DNA of 64,000 nucleotides from Kappaphycus alvarezii. Lineage: Eukaryota; Rhodophyta; Florideophyceae; Gigartinales; Solieriaceae. Shown here piece after piece: positions 50,216-62,300 of the stretch (position 1 is its first letter; every line of letters starts with the position of its first letter). Made by a program: the position numbers and the translations under genes. Where the stretch lies: positions 1 through 64,000 of the forward strand of contig NADL03000066.1 of assembly GCA_002205965.3 (NCBI GenBank), given 5' to 3'. The notes under the pieces were generated by a model. That model searched no databases and was not told the origin of the DNA. It saw only the letters and a list, made by a program, of their open reading frames with translations.

Positions 50216-50960
50216 CTAAGAACTAACCGGATGTTCCACGTCAGGCACGTGCGGTGGGGCTCGCGATAGAATCGCCATTGCAACAGAAGACCACAGTGTG
50301 CAACTTATGCGCTGATAAATACGTCTGCGGATCACTCCTGTGGTTGTGTTGAACTTCTCTGCGATCCGCGGGATGACGTCTTCGATGAACAGAATAGAGG
50401 CGGGGGATGGGGCACCCAAGGAGTCGAAAGCCAGGGGCTGAAACTTGAAGTTCGGTTCCTGGAGGGTTTGTGCGAGGGGGGCGGGATGCGGCGTACCAGT
50501 TTGCGCTCCAGGTCTTTGACTTTGTCTCGATTGGCAATGTCGGCGGCTCCGCCGGCCATTTGTGTGGCCCATGTGCGCACACCTTGTTTGAACGGCGAGA
50601 CAATGGTTAGGTCGCAGGCTATGGGGCGGACCTGTTGGCCGTGGGCAGGGGGGGGTTGTATGAGAATGTCCGCTGGGCGGATATTCGTTCCCGGGACAAG
50701 GAGCGGGACTTCGTATTGGCAATCCAGGCCCGCAGCGCGAGCAACGTGGTAGGCGAAAACGTTGCGTAGCGAGTTGTGACGGTGCGGGCGGCCGAAGCCG
50801 GCAGGGCAGAGGTCCGCCGCGTGGTCCCGAGTGCGTCCATAGTTTGGTTACAGTGGGCGCAGGTGAGCGGGCGAGAGTCGTCATATACGTGGAGGCCGAG
50901 GTGCCGGCGGATCATGGTCTGCCAGTGGGCCGAGGACACCACCGTAGCGGTTGTGAGATG
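50216..50960 (-). mobile_element. Non-LTR retrotransposon 3' end: zinc knuckle plus restriction-like endonuclease
   Basis: Read on the minus strand, a C-x2-C...H-x4-C knuckle (CAHCNQTM, then DHAADLC) is followed by RHNSLRNVFAYHVARAAGL. Next come QYEVPLLVPGTNIRPADILIQ, CDLTIVSPFKQG and a final block QPLAFDSLGAP...RRRIYQRIS...AILSRAPP. This is the full restriction-like endonuclease module of LINE-type elements: knuckle, HxxLR helix, RPADIL strand, catalytic D of DLTIVSP, PLA.DS.G strand, and C-terminal arginine-rich helices. The module is split between at least two reading frames, one change lying at a run of seven G (plus strand) near 50648. The copy is therefore probably inactive. No reverse transcriptase domain lies upstream, so it is 5'-truncated. 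GC-rich composition and better conservation suggest it is younger than the copies at 524-1008 and 34190-34760. Confidence 0.7.
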
Positions 50961-52228
50961 AGCGATGAGAAAAGCGGCGGCGGGCTGTTCCGGAACGCCA
51001 GGCCTAGCCTTCCTACCTATGGGACGCCACTAGCTAGAAAAGCCCACATGATACGATATTACAGTACGCTCTACGTGTGCCTCCGCCACGATCTAACACG
51101 CCGCGGAGAAGACAGCTGGCATTGCATAGATTGCCGATACACCCAAACGCGACACGTTCAAGCGGAGGATGCGTGACGCATCCTTCTTTCCCGAGTATGG
51201 CGACCCGTCTCTCCACGTCCAGTGTCACTTCGTCCGGCTTGCATTTGGCACCCTTGGCGCGCTCTCTACATGTCTCAGACGACCACACCAAACAGATCTC
51301 GATTTGTTCTGCCTGTCGTTACTATTGCCTTTTGTGACTCTTTCGTCAAAGCCCAACTGCTGCAACGGATGATTTTTGCTATCTGACACAGTGTACTGAC
51401 GCTGCTGCTCTCCTTGCTCGCATGGCGTCTCACAGCGAGGGTTTCTGTTCAACATGAGCAACATGTAATGCCTTGTATGTTCCTATAATGGGACTATCCA
51501 CTACTGAAGGAAAAAAATGTTACTTTCAAACATGTTTTCCATGCCAAACCTCTCTGCAATCTCTGTTTGCAATTGCACCCTCTACCATGAGTAAAAAGTA
51601 ACTATCGCAGTGAATTCTCCAGATCGCGAGTTAATATCATCTACAAGACGTCACACAGTCAACGAAAGCCCAGTATGCTTCCATTGCAATTTTTGCTTTT
51701 GATGCTGCTAAATCAGTGTGCAAGGGACAGGGGGAATCGGGCACCTCGACGTAGACGAGCAGCTAGTTGTGCTTTTTCTTGTCGCGGTATTTTTATTGTC
51801 CTGAAAGAGCTAGGCGAGCGACGCTATGGATGGTGAAGATCAGCTAGTAATGACCATTAGCGGTATTTTCGATTCGAAATGAGTTCAATACTGGAAGACA
51901 AGGGTGAAACCAGGCGTGGGAGAGGGCAAAGGAAAAGCAAGGGTTGGTTTTTGCTCGAATGATGTCGATACTCGATGTTATTTGTCAAATTCAGGGTGAG
52001 GAAGACTGATTTTCAATGGTACAAGATCTTATTCGGTAGAATCTCAATGCACCTCTTTACTTTGTAGTGTTTAAAGTGGACTGTTCAATCCGCACCAGAA
52101 ACTTTCAGTTGTGTCGCAGATAATGCAATCAATGGGATAGAGGACCCCGTTATACCAAGTCATGCCTAGAAGTCAAAGTTTACAACTGCCAAAATATTTT
52201 CCGCAATGAGATGACATGAAAAAATCGC
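50961..52228. other. No supported gene
   Basis: Overlapping frames at 51034-51376 on both strands show no motif. The remainder has only short frames. Confidence 0.4.
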
Positions 52229-52880
52229 ATGCAATCTAAGTGCTTTGCGAATGCGAACGGTATGTGCGACACTGGTCCCCATACTGCAGCTAGTATTAGT
52301 TTAAAACAATTGCATTGGCTATTAAATTCGACATGGAGAGGGCAGCGACTGAAACGTAATGCGTTAGACATGATCTATATTAACAACCTGCGGACTGCCG
52401 TCGGAGGAATCAAGGACATCGAGTGCTAAATTCAAGAAATGATGTTGCGCATAGAGGGATTGATGGGAATTTTCGAGCAGTTAGACTCGAAGAGGGTATG
52501 TGACGTACTCCAACTCAGAGCACGCTACGTACTGTATCTTCCGTTGCCTCGCAGGAAGTTCCTATCGAAAATTTGAGGAATTCCAGAAGCTGTTCTGGCA
52601 ATACACCAGGCTAAAACCAAACGGGGATGAATTTGGAGACCGACTCTAATATCGCCATCTTTTGACTGTAGGGGTATTGCAGGGGGTTATGTACCAATAT
52701 TGGTGTACCAAGGAGAGGGGAAGGGATCTCCGGGTAAAACGACACTATACACCGTTTGAAACAATTACTGAAAGAGATTCTGATTGGTTCTGAACTACTA
52801 AGAACACAGACAGAAACTGAGAATCATATCTCCCTGTACAGGACTCTGGCGGAAGCCATGCCGTCCAATAGTTACGCCCC
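52229..52880 (+). pseudogene. Coding-like remnant with a candidate intron
   Basis: A frame from 52229 reads an amphipathic, probably coiled-coil stretch (IQEMMLRIEGLMGIFEQLDSKR), interrupted once by a stop at 52427. A good intron candidate (GTATGT at 52496, CAG ending at 52554, 59 nt) follows. Beyond it, a different phase reads YRKFEEFQKLFWQYTRLKPNGDEF. The pieces look like eroded coding sequence. The family is not recognised, and it may be host or mobile. Confidence 0.3.
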
Positions 52881-52938
52881 CGAACCTAAGTGATTGCCAT
52901 TGAATGCCTGAAGATGGACCGGCAGAGTAGCCGAGGTG
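52810..52938 (+). repeat. Left copy of a 130-bp direct repeat flanking element C
   Basis: About 129 bp match 58328-58457 at roughly 90%. The shared part encodes LYRTLAEAM in both copies. It ends sharply at AGTAGCCGAGGTG. It starts 0.8 kb before the Gag of the Copia fossil and does not begin TG or end CA, so it is not a standard LTR. Confidence 0.75.
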
Positions 52939-53639
52939 CGCAACGCAGAAAACAACAGTAATTTACTATTTCTCTGCTGGTAGACGAACATCACATATTT
53001 TCTGTTGTGAACATACTGTAGAGTGTGGCCGGGGTCTTCGAACCATGGCAAACAAAGGGGAACCTGGGACTTCCTCTCTCCCACTTCCTTCACGGTAACA
53101 TCGCTAAAGTCATCCTATCCAACGTTTGTTGTTGTTGCCCCATCCTTGCACATATCTCCTCCCTCTCGTTCCCTTGCGGTGTGTCCCCTTCCTTAAATCA
53201 CAAGTCCTCTTGCCCTGCAACCTACAGAGTGCTAATGCCAGGGTACAGGGCAAGAGGAACAGAGGGCAAACGAAACACTCCCAAACTCAAGTCATCAGTT
53301 GTTGGTACTACTCATCTGTGGTTTACTCGGATTAGAAGAACACACCCAGAGTGTCTAACCGGAGACCAAGGGTCCGATCTTTGCACCAGGAGCATCTTAC
53401 TGAGGTCTAAGGTCCGACCTTCTCATCCGAAGAGTACTCGGGGGTCAAGGGTTTGAACCTAGGAATGCTGTGAAGGTTCAAGTCGAAGATCAGGATGTCA
53501 AGACTTTCTTTATTCATCAAGTGTATAAGTTCGCTTATCAAATGGTCATAGAGAAAATGTCTCCTCCTTGTATCTCCTCTTTTACTTTTTGCTTTCTTTA
53601 TATATATTTTGCCTTTTTGTTTCGTGTACAGCTACAGCT

Positions 53640-56600
53640 GGTGGGGATGACACTGACTATCTGTCTAAAGTTCCTAAACTTAAAGTTGCTGCAGACTTTA
53701 TCCCATGGAGACGGAGAATGAAGGCCTACTTCCACTGATCTGAACCAAATTTGATAGGCCTTTCCTACTAACCCTCAGGGGATAAAGTTACGCAATAGGA
53801 AACGGAAAGATGGTTAGCCAAGTCTGCTCGTGCTAAAGGCAGCATAATATTATGCCCCGGCGACGCTGTTGCATTAGAAACACGAAAGTTTGTGGATGAC
53901 GAGGAAAAGACTGCGGGACAGCTGTGGGGTGAAATAAAGCACATTTTTACTATGTCAAATGCCCAAGTCATTCAGAACTTCAAGCAGAAACTCGATTCCG
54001 TTATCTTAAAGGACGGAGAAATTTTTGACTAACACATCGCGTCATTTTTGAACGTTATTGGTGACCTCGCACATACGATGCCCGAACTCGATGAAAAGGA
54101 GAAGATGTCCAAACTTCTTCTCTTAACCGGTTTTGTTTTCCCCCTTGGCAATGGTAGCACAAACATTGAAAAAGGGTTGTCAATGTAGTTCAAGCCCAAA
54201 TCCATCGAAGGTCGAACTTCCCCAGTCCACAAAACAACAGACGTCTAAATCGACACAGGAGCCCAAGGCCATTTTGAACGAACAGAAGCGTAGCAGATGT
54301 GCATGTTGTGGGCGTTGGAAGGCTCAAAGCAATCGAGGTAGGCAAGGTAACAGCTAGAGCTCTGTCCTATACATGATCGGTTTTTCGATAGACAAAAGAA
54401 ATTGAGATTACTGCGGTGCGAGATTTTTGGGACAGGATTTCCGATGAGAGAAATCAAGGAGGACATAGTTCTCATCAACAAGTGCTTCTTCAAAACAAAC
54501 GAATCGTTCTTTGAACCGTGACGAACTACTGATACTACCCCCAACTGAAGGACGAACAAAAAACAATCGCTCTCGTTTTTGACCGAAACAAGGTCAAAAT
54601 CGAAGAGAAGGACAATGTTCACATTTTGGCCAGCAATCGTGTGATCCATCTTCCCGTCGTGCAGAAATGAATTACAAGAAAAATTATCACTTTGGTTTTG
54701 TCGCATATATCGAAGAAGAGTTCACTTACGAAAGCAAATTGGCTCTTATTTCATGTAACAAACGGAAATCTGCAGTCGTTGACGCTGAAGCTACTCACCA
54801 CTTCTTATACTCTCGTAGTGCATTTATTTACTACGTGATAATTGAAATTAAGAATGTGAAAGCGAAATCTGGTGTTCAAAACTCGTAGGAAAGGGATAAA
54901 TTCGGATTCCTCTGGCAAATGGCATTATTATTGAGGTTTTCATGCTCTATATTTCTCATTGAATAAATTCTCTGCTGGATGCATAAGTTTGATGTTTATT
55001 GTTGCATCCAAACATTCAAAGATTCGTGCGAATTTTAACGGTTGCTTTATCATGGAGAAGTCGAGTTGGGAAGTTCTTAACGAGATAAAAGTAGAGAATG
55101 GGTTATACTCATTGAAGCTTGGATCTGATTCCCCCAACCAAGCTTTGGCCACTATCACCATCAACTCGCAAAAGAACTCTGCGCTTGAATAGCACGGAAG
55201 AACTGGTCATCTCGGCATTGATCGTTACAATAGGCGTTCACATGCAGTACCCTCAGTACCTCTTTTTGACGGCAAATACCTCAAAAGCATTGAATACTTG
55301 CCTTGTTTTTGGTATAAGGCAGGGTGTGCACATTTGTCATCAATTGACTACCAAGCATTGCAGCCATTGCAGCTCACACAAATCGATACCTACGTTCCCG
55401 TTACTCCAAGTTTTGCCGGTAATTGCTATACCTGAAGCATATTTGATGACTACACATCAAAATCTGATGTCTTCTTGTTAAAAAGAAGGACGAAACAGCT
55501 CATAAACTGGAATGGTATCGCAATTTTTCACATAGGGAACTCAATCAAAGATTTATTCTCTCGAAAATTCAGCTGGACCGAGCCGGGGAGAACCGGGGTG
55601 AGGATGTCAAGTCCTTTGCACACCAGAATGTAATTAGGCTGTATTATTCTCCTGCATATGAATTCGAGAGTAACGGGTCTGCGAAACGTCTCGTAGAAGA
55701 ACATCGGATTCGAGAAAGTGTTCTATTGATGGCCAGCAAGCTTTATTTCAAATTGCAGGGCGAAGCTGCTCATCACTCAAATTGGCTTCGTAATCGCGCT
55801 CCTTTGAGTAGAATTAATGGTAAAATTCCGATACTGCTCTGCAATGCGAACACCCGTATCGATTTCACAAGAATTTTTGAGTTCTATCGAAAGGATTGTT
55901 CGTTTTTATACCAACCCAAGAATGTAGCTCGCAAAAAAATACTCCCTCGTACTGTTTTTGGCTTTTTTGGGGGAATGAAAAGTGAGGTCACGTTATTTCG
56001 AGTTTAAACCCCACCAACAGAACGCGTAATCATCACCAGGGCACTGGATTTTCACACTTTTGGTGCTAACGCACTAGCTAGTATGTCAACACTCATAGAT
56101 GAAATATCATGACAGATGGAACTCGATGCACTTGACAACAGTAAGAATTCGCCTCTGTACAATGACGATCAGGGCGAAGATACACATTTGCCAACACTCA
56201 ATGCTGCAATAGCATTTGAGCATTTCCCTTTCTTATCTAAAAAGACTCTAATGGCCTTGTCTCTGCCACAGAATTTCGAGCAAGCTTGCAAAGACCTGCA
56301 ATGGGCCAAAGCGATTGACAGAGAGTTTAATGCTCATGTAAAACGCAAGACTTGGATTATAATTCCTCACGAATCTTGTATGAAGCCAGTTCCGTTTATT
56401 TGGGTATTTTGAATCAAAAAAACATTTGATGGTCTGTTATACAAGGCCATTTGCTACGTTCGAGGTCATCGCCAAAAAAACTTGGATCGATTTCAATCCC
56501 GATAATAATTAGGTCCAAGTGGAAACGAATGAGAAAATACGTCTCCTGCTTTCCTTTGTTTCCAGTAGAGGTTTAATAATCGAAGGCGCCGAAATTGCTA

Positions 56601-57830
56601 ATGATTACCTGTGAGTTGGATTTACCTACTATAATGGAACAACCGACAAACTCAACAAGGATTCAACGCGTACCCTGTTTCGTTGCAGAAGTTATGCGTT
56701 CCATGTATGGGACAAGGCAAGAAGGTGAGATTTAGGGTTCTTTTTTGGACACAAGTTTGAAATCATGGCAATTCAAAACATCCAAATATGACGTACGACT
56801 CTATTTCTTTCGAAAGGGTTCTGAGTTCATCATTATGGTTATTGTTGTTGAAGATATTGCTTTCGCGTCTAACAGTCCGCCCATCATGATATTTTTAAAG
56901 TCTAAAATTGCTGCAGAATTTGAAGTCAAGCTTTTTGGAGAGCTTAAATCTTTCTTGGTTGGCGCATTTCTTCAACACCAGATTTTCTCCTCGTCAGTCA
57001 AAATACATACGCTTTATAGCTTCTCAACACCTTTGACCTTACTCGTGCAAACCCTGTTCAAACCCCGCTCCCTCTCAATGTGGACCTCTTACCAGCTCAT
57101 CCAGGAGAACTTGTTTTGTCTCCAGTTGATCATTATCGATGTCGTTCCGTCATTATTGTTCTTCTCTACTTGGCCGTTTCCACTCGCCCAGATATTTCTT
57201 TTTCAAAAGCTTCTCTGGTCCGTCATCTTCAGCACCTACCCCTCACTATTACGCATTTCTTAAATGGTTTCTTCGATATCTTGCAGGCACGACTTCCTAC
57301 GGACTTAGGTATCCCCATCATGCGTTCTTTTCTGCTACCAACCTCATTGTGTGCGTTGACGCTGATTGGGGGGGGATGCAAGGAGACTAGGAGGTCCACA
57401 ACGGGTTTCATCATAACCGTCAACGACGCTCCAATCTACTAGAGAAGTAAGAGGAAATAATTGTTTCTCTTTCATCAGCCGAGTCTGAGTATATTGCTCT
57501 CTCTTCATGTGCTAAGGAGCTCTCATGGTTTCGCAATTTTTTTTGGGAAGTTTCGCATTGCAAGCCATGGGGCGAAAATAACGTTTTTCCCGCAACAAAA
57601 GTGTTGATGAATTGCACTGCTGCGCAGACTTTAGCAACAAACATGACTGTTTCCGCCCTTACTAAGCACATAGATTTGAAAATGCATCATATGCGAGAAC
57701 TTATCTCACAAAAAAACGTTACGCCTTTCTCATATGGATTCTGAGAACCAACTTACGGATCTCTTAACGAAAGTGATGGCACAAGATATGTTGAGGTGTA
57801 TGGTTGAAATGATTTGACTTCAATTTCATT
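53640..57830 (+). mobile_element. Ty1/Copia LTR-retrotransposon fossil (element C), all domains present
   Basis: In plus orientation: Gag (YLSKVPKLKVAADFIPWRRRM and QLWGEIKHIFTMSNAQ, 53640-54120), a protease-like VVDAEATHHFL (about 54780), GAG-pre-integrase (GRTGHLGIDRYN, about 55197), integrase (55400-56010), RT start (FEQACKDLQWAKAIDREF, about 56275), RT palm (about 56800-56960) and RNase H (VDADWGGMQGD near 57355, SSAESEYIALSS near 57475, QLTDLLTKVM at the end). Order and content are complete for Copia, but the element is heavily broken (well over ten interruptions). No convincing LTR pair was found at its ends. It is clearly older than elements A and B. Confidence 0.8.
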
Positions 57831-58233
57831 GATATTTTATTGCTTAGCCCAGCACGGTCTGTTCTACTTTTGCTTTGAATTAACAATTTTTGTACTTCAT
57901 ATCTTTGATGTTTATTTGAAAGTACAGTGCCGTTAGGTTGGATAATTCTTCTCCCATTTTTCCACAGGGTTTTATGGGATTTTACTGGTGTCCGATTAGG
58001 CTGTGATGTTTTGTATCATTGTAATTTGATGATTTATTGTGATATCGTTGTTGTTGTATTTTGTGTTGTGTTACCTGCGTTCCTGCGAGAAGTGGCTTGA
58101 TTCAGAACAATTCATCCCAAACCATAGAAACTAAGCTATCGATTGTGGAGCTACTTAGAGTTTTCTTTTAATAAGTACATATTTTGATGTTCTGTTGAGT
58201 GAAAGAACTCATTAAGCTGAAGGCCGCAGGACG

Positions 58234-58422
58234 ATGGTACAAGATTCCGGAGATGAGGATTTGAATAAGTTGTGTTTCGTATTTAATGTGTCAAAAGGAA
58301 GAGACAGATATGTCTTCCGAAGGACGGTGACAGAAACCGAGAATCATATGTCCCTGTACAGGACTCTGGCCGAAGCCATGCTGTACAAAAGTTACGCCCC
58401 CAGACCTAGTGATTGCCATTGA
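58234..58422 (+). pseudogene. Short frame containing the right copy of the direct repeat
   Basis: A 62-codon frame with ATG at 58234 runs into the repeat (LYRTLAEAMLYKSYAPRP). Upstream of the repeat it shares nothing obvious with the left copy. It could be the end of a decayed gene or mobile-element frame. Confidence 0.25.
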
Positions 58423-58457
58423 ATGGCTAAAGATGGACCGGCAGAGTAGCCGAGGTG
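58328..58457 (+). repeat. Right copy of a 130-bp direct repeat flanking element C
   Basis: Matches 52810-52938 in the same orientation, ending at the same GTAGCCGAGGTG boundary. It begins about 500 bp after the RNase H end of element C. Confidence 0.75.
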
Positions 58458-61400
58458 AACTGCATTTAGTATCGAAAAAATGAAAGGCCTAAGTGATTGA
58501 TACTGAAATATCTTTGATATTTCAAAGTATCTTTCGTCTTATCTGTCACTTGATTGTCGTTCGAGGGCTTGCAGATGGCATATAGTAGACTAATATCTGG
58601 ATCTTTTCCGTGGAAACTCCTTAATTTATATGGGAAGGTCATTCGAGAAACAGATATTAATTTTGCAAACTACCAACCTTTATTAAATTCATTGAAAATA
58701 ACTACACAAAAATCGCTCGAAATGTATGTCGATGGGTAGGATATCCGTCAAGGCTTATAATGATCTGAAATTGTCGACAATTTCGTGTTCCCGAACATAC
58801 AGATGGGGTTTAAATTTGATTTTTTTTTTAATTTATTATTCAAAAACATTAGTTAACGACTCACAAGGCAGTGGAACAACTAAAAATTATTCTCATTTAC
58901 TGACAATTGATTTAATCGAAAGAATTCTTTAAAGAGCAGAATCGCAATAAACAAATATTGACACTGTAAATACGCTAATTTTGCATGAGGTAATAGATAA
59001 AAATTCACCTTCAAGGCTGTTAATGAAGAACTAGTCGGCAAAGAAAAGGATTATTGCGCCGTTATAGTTCTGTTTGATTCGAATAATCTAAGAATAGTAA
59101 ATGAGACGGAAAAGAATTAGCCAATTGGACAATAATAGAGTTTCAGCAGTTATGCCCAATATATTTTGATAACTTCAGAAAAGGATGATAAGCATAAAAT
59201 GGGCGACAGAACTCATACTGGAAAAGTTCATGGCCCATTTCAGTTTCTGTGCCAATTCAGTCTCGTGTACGTAGGCTTCAAGCTTGTGTAAATGGACACC
59301 AAGGTTTGAAATATATGATTATCCACTGACTGTTTACTTTCGGCGATGAAATAGTAATGCGGCTGGAGCTCCGTCCAGCACTGAAATTCTTAAAATACTT
59401 CAATGAGCACTGTGGCATGGAAAAGTTCGAATACGGCGCAATTTCTGTCTTCACGAACGTCCATCCATCATATACTTCAGTTTTGTCATGGGTATGCATG
59501 TAAAGTATAGTATGTCATACAAAACAAAATCGATAGGCCCACAGGCATTGAAATATGAAATAAAGTGCTGCGAAAAGTGAGGTTCAGTTTGTAAACTGCT
59601 ACGAGAAGTGAAGTTGGGAATCCCCATATCTGACAAGACATACGCTGTACTATTCGTGAAAAAAAGTGTCCGAATGTGCGACAGAATGCATCAATTCTGG
59701 TTTAAAATTTGAACTTTTAGGTAAAATAAATTCAGTAGTAGAGCATGGTACGGTTCAGCATGTATCGTGATGTGTATGACCTTCGCAGTTTCATGGTCAA
59801 AGGGGAATTTTTGGGTTATTTTAATGCATGGAAGATGTGGTCGGTTATATCCACGAGGCTAATACGTTAAGCGCGATAAGTCCTCGCTGATGGGTAACAC
59901 TACAGTAAATGACCTTGCTTACTGGGCGGGCTCAATGCCGGCTTCAAAAAGTGAGTCTATAACTTTTTCTGCTTCAAAAAGTGAAGTTTGATATACTGCT
60001 ACGAAGAATTGATAATGAGAAACAAAAATTTTAGTAGCCTTCCTTAATATTTAATGTACTCTCTGTCGAGGTGTGTAAAAGTACATGCATTCCGTTTCCA
60101 CTATATTTCCTTGGTAATTGATATCTTTCAAGCACTGACTGAATAATAATTTCACGATAGAGCTCTTCCGCTGCGGATCTCCAACGAAAACAAGGGGTTT
60201 CCAAAAGGAGGAGCTCCAGTAGACTATAGCATCCTTTAAATTGCAGTTGAGATGTATAGCTCGCTGGACATAGGTGCATCATCCAAAATGATTGTATTGA
60301 AAGGATCAACACCGTCCCATCCGGTTTCCAGCACGAGGCCAAAAGTTGTGGAGTTTTCGCGTAAATAGTTCAATATTTCAAGTCTCGTAGAAGCGTCTGG
60401 ATCAGGTTTCCATTACTTAAATAAAGCGCTGATTTCTAGGGATTTACACAGTTTCTCTCTTCTACATCTATAACTTGGCGGATCTTTGGCTGCCTTCCGA
60501 TACGACTCGGTCGTAATTTTTTGTTCACACTGGTTCCCATAGTGTTACAGTACATCATGAAATAGTCTTACATCTCGGCGTTTATGACACGTAAAAATCA
60601 AAACAAGACCCGTTTGAATTTTTTTGGATTGAATTACTGATTACAGTTATCTACGAAAGACCTTACGGCCATGATATGGATGAGCATATTCGATATAGAA
60701 TAATTACCGGTTTAAGGGGCCCTTGGCAGACAGTTACCTCAATGCAAAACTGTGAAAATGAATGACAATTTATTTTACGCTTATTACGAAAAAAATCAGC
60801 ATGTCTTCAAGAAAAAAGCAACGTTTTGCATAAAGCACAGAAAAGTACATGTAAACTGGGAATCACTGAGTACTCAGAAGTTAAATTCTTGATCGATTCC
60901 TTGATCTCTTCAGCTTTTCATTAATAAAACATTTGATATAAACGGATTTTATTGTCCTACCCACTGGTCCTTTACGTAAAGCTTCCAGCTTGGCAAGAGT
61001 GTGCACTGATAGAAAAATTTCGGTGATAATTTCACAATTCGTTGCCAAATTTAGCATCCGAGATACCTGTACGAAGTTAGGGATGTGCGCAGTGTATGCT
61101 GAAAAAAAGAGGAATAAATTGAGTCGAGTTAATCCAATTCAAAGCTTGAAAGTGTTGATCATGTAGCCGGAGCTGGAAAAACTCCAATTTTGAACGGGTA
61201 TGCTTTTTCTTCTTTGAATTATCCCAGAAAAGAGGTTCCAATCCATATTTAGTCATGTTAACTCCTTTATTATCTGCCTGACTCAGAAGATCCGGCTTCG
61301 AAGACAGCAAAGAATTCGTATACGGAAACTCTCGGCAGTCTACTCCGAAAAGGGCAATTTAGCCGTACAAAATGATCCAAAATGCAAGAAGAACAATCTT

Positions 61401-61640
61401 GAAAGTAGTAGAGGTATATATTTAAGACATTTTTCTAAACAGAAAAGGAGAAACTGACTGGTGCGAGGGACATTTCTGCATTAAGTGTCCTCTTATCTGT
61501 ATTATTTACGGGAAGAATAAAATTGGAATAAAGCCCACATTTAGGTCTTCTGCTACCTGTATATCCCACAACCCTGAATTCATGTATCCAAAATTTCAAA
61601 ATTATCAACAATTTCACAATAGAAGACAGCTTATTCCCTA
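58458..61640. other. AT-rich DNA, no supported gene
   Basis: Short frames only. Two related stretches of about 55 bp (59566-59620 and 59969-60023, sharing TGCTnCnAAAAGTGA...ACTGCTACGA) form a small diverged direct repeat. The minus-strand frame at 60031-60342 has no recognisable domain. Confidence 0.45.
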
Positions 61641-61868
61641 CTTTTGATTCCTACTGGCCAAATCTGTGAGCCTCTTGTTTGGTGCGAAGTAAGAAATGGG
61701 TATTAATCCGGAATAATTGTGATTTAAAAGGTACATACATGCTCTCTTCCATGCTGGCTAACGCTTCACAGAATCGTTCTTTCATAATCCAGTTCTTTCG
61801 CGTACATTTTCTCTGCAAACTTCTTCGCATCAGCGTCATCTCTCTCTTTACAAGACATCATCAGCAGC

Positions 61869-62300
61869 TCAAAATCTCCCTAGCTCTCTACCCACGCCAG
61901 ATTGAAGCTTATTTCTCTTATCAGACTTGTTGAAGGCCGCTTGTAATCCATAAGACCTGCCCTTACGCATTTTCCAGTCACTTTTTTTCCGCAGTAAGGT
62001 GCGCGCCTGCAGCGTCGTCGAAATTCTTGCTGACGTTCCATACATCGCAATATGGCTTTGGCAGCTGCCAATTGTCGGATTATGATAATGATTCGGTCGG
62101 AGAAATATTGAATACCTGCCCTTCCTCTCCTTCTTCGTAGTCATTTCAACTATCTGAACTTGCTCCGGTAATGACGGAGACGGAGCAGCAGAGATCGTCA
62201 CAGCGGCGATAGGGTAGGTAAAAGCAACCTGAGGAGAACAGAAGAGTACGCTTTGGTTAGTTGCTCACTGTTTTCAAGAACTGTGGCGCCAGGTGGAATA
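61869..62300 (-). CDS. Possible small intron-bearing gene, product unknown
   Basis: Two adjacent minus-strand introns have good signals. One (62229-62268, 40 nt) has GTGAGC, an ACTAAC branch-like site and TTCTCCTCAG. The other (62065-62115, 51 nt) has GTATTC and GGCAG. Their sizes are like those of the Hint gene introns. An ATG in the middle exon (MTTKKERKG) reads through the second junction into a basic tail ending at 61869, about 74 residues (VGRELGRF at the end). Another frame in the last exon, with clustered cysteines (CRRAPYCGKKVTGKC), is also open, so the coding phase is unsure. No family is recognised. Confidence 0.3.

Noticed and set aside
53430-53460. B-box-like GGGTTTGAACCT
   Set aside because: No A box upstream at tRNA spacing and no cloverleaf; probably chance in element-flanking DNA.
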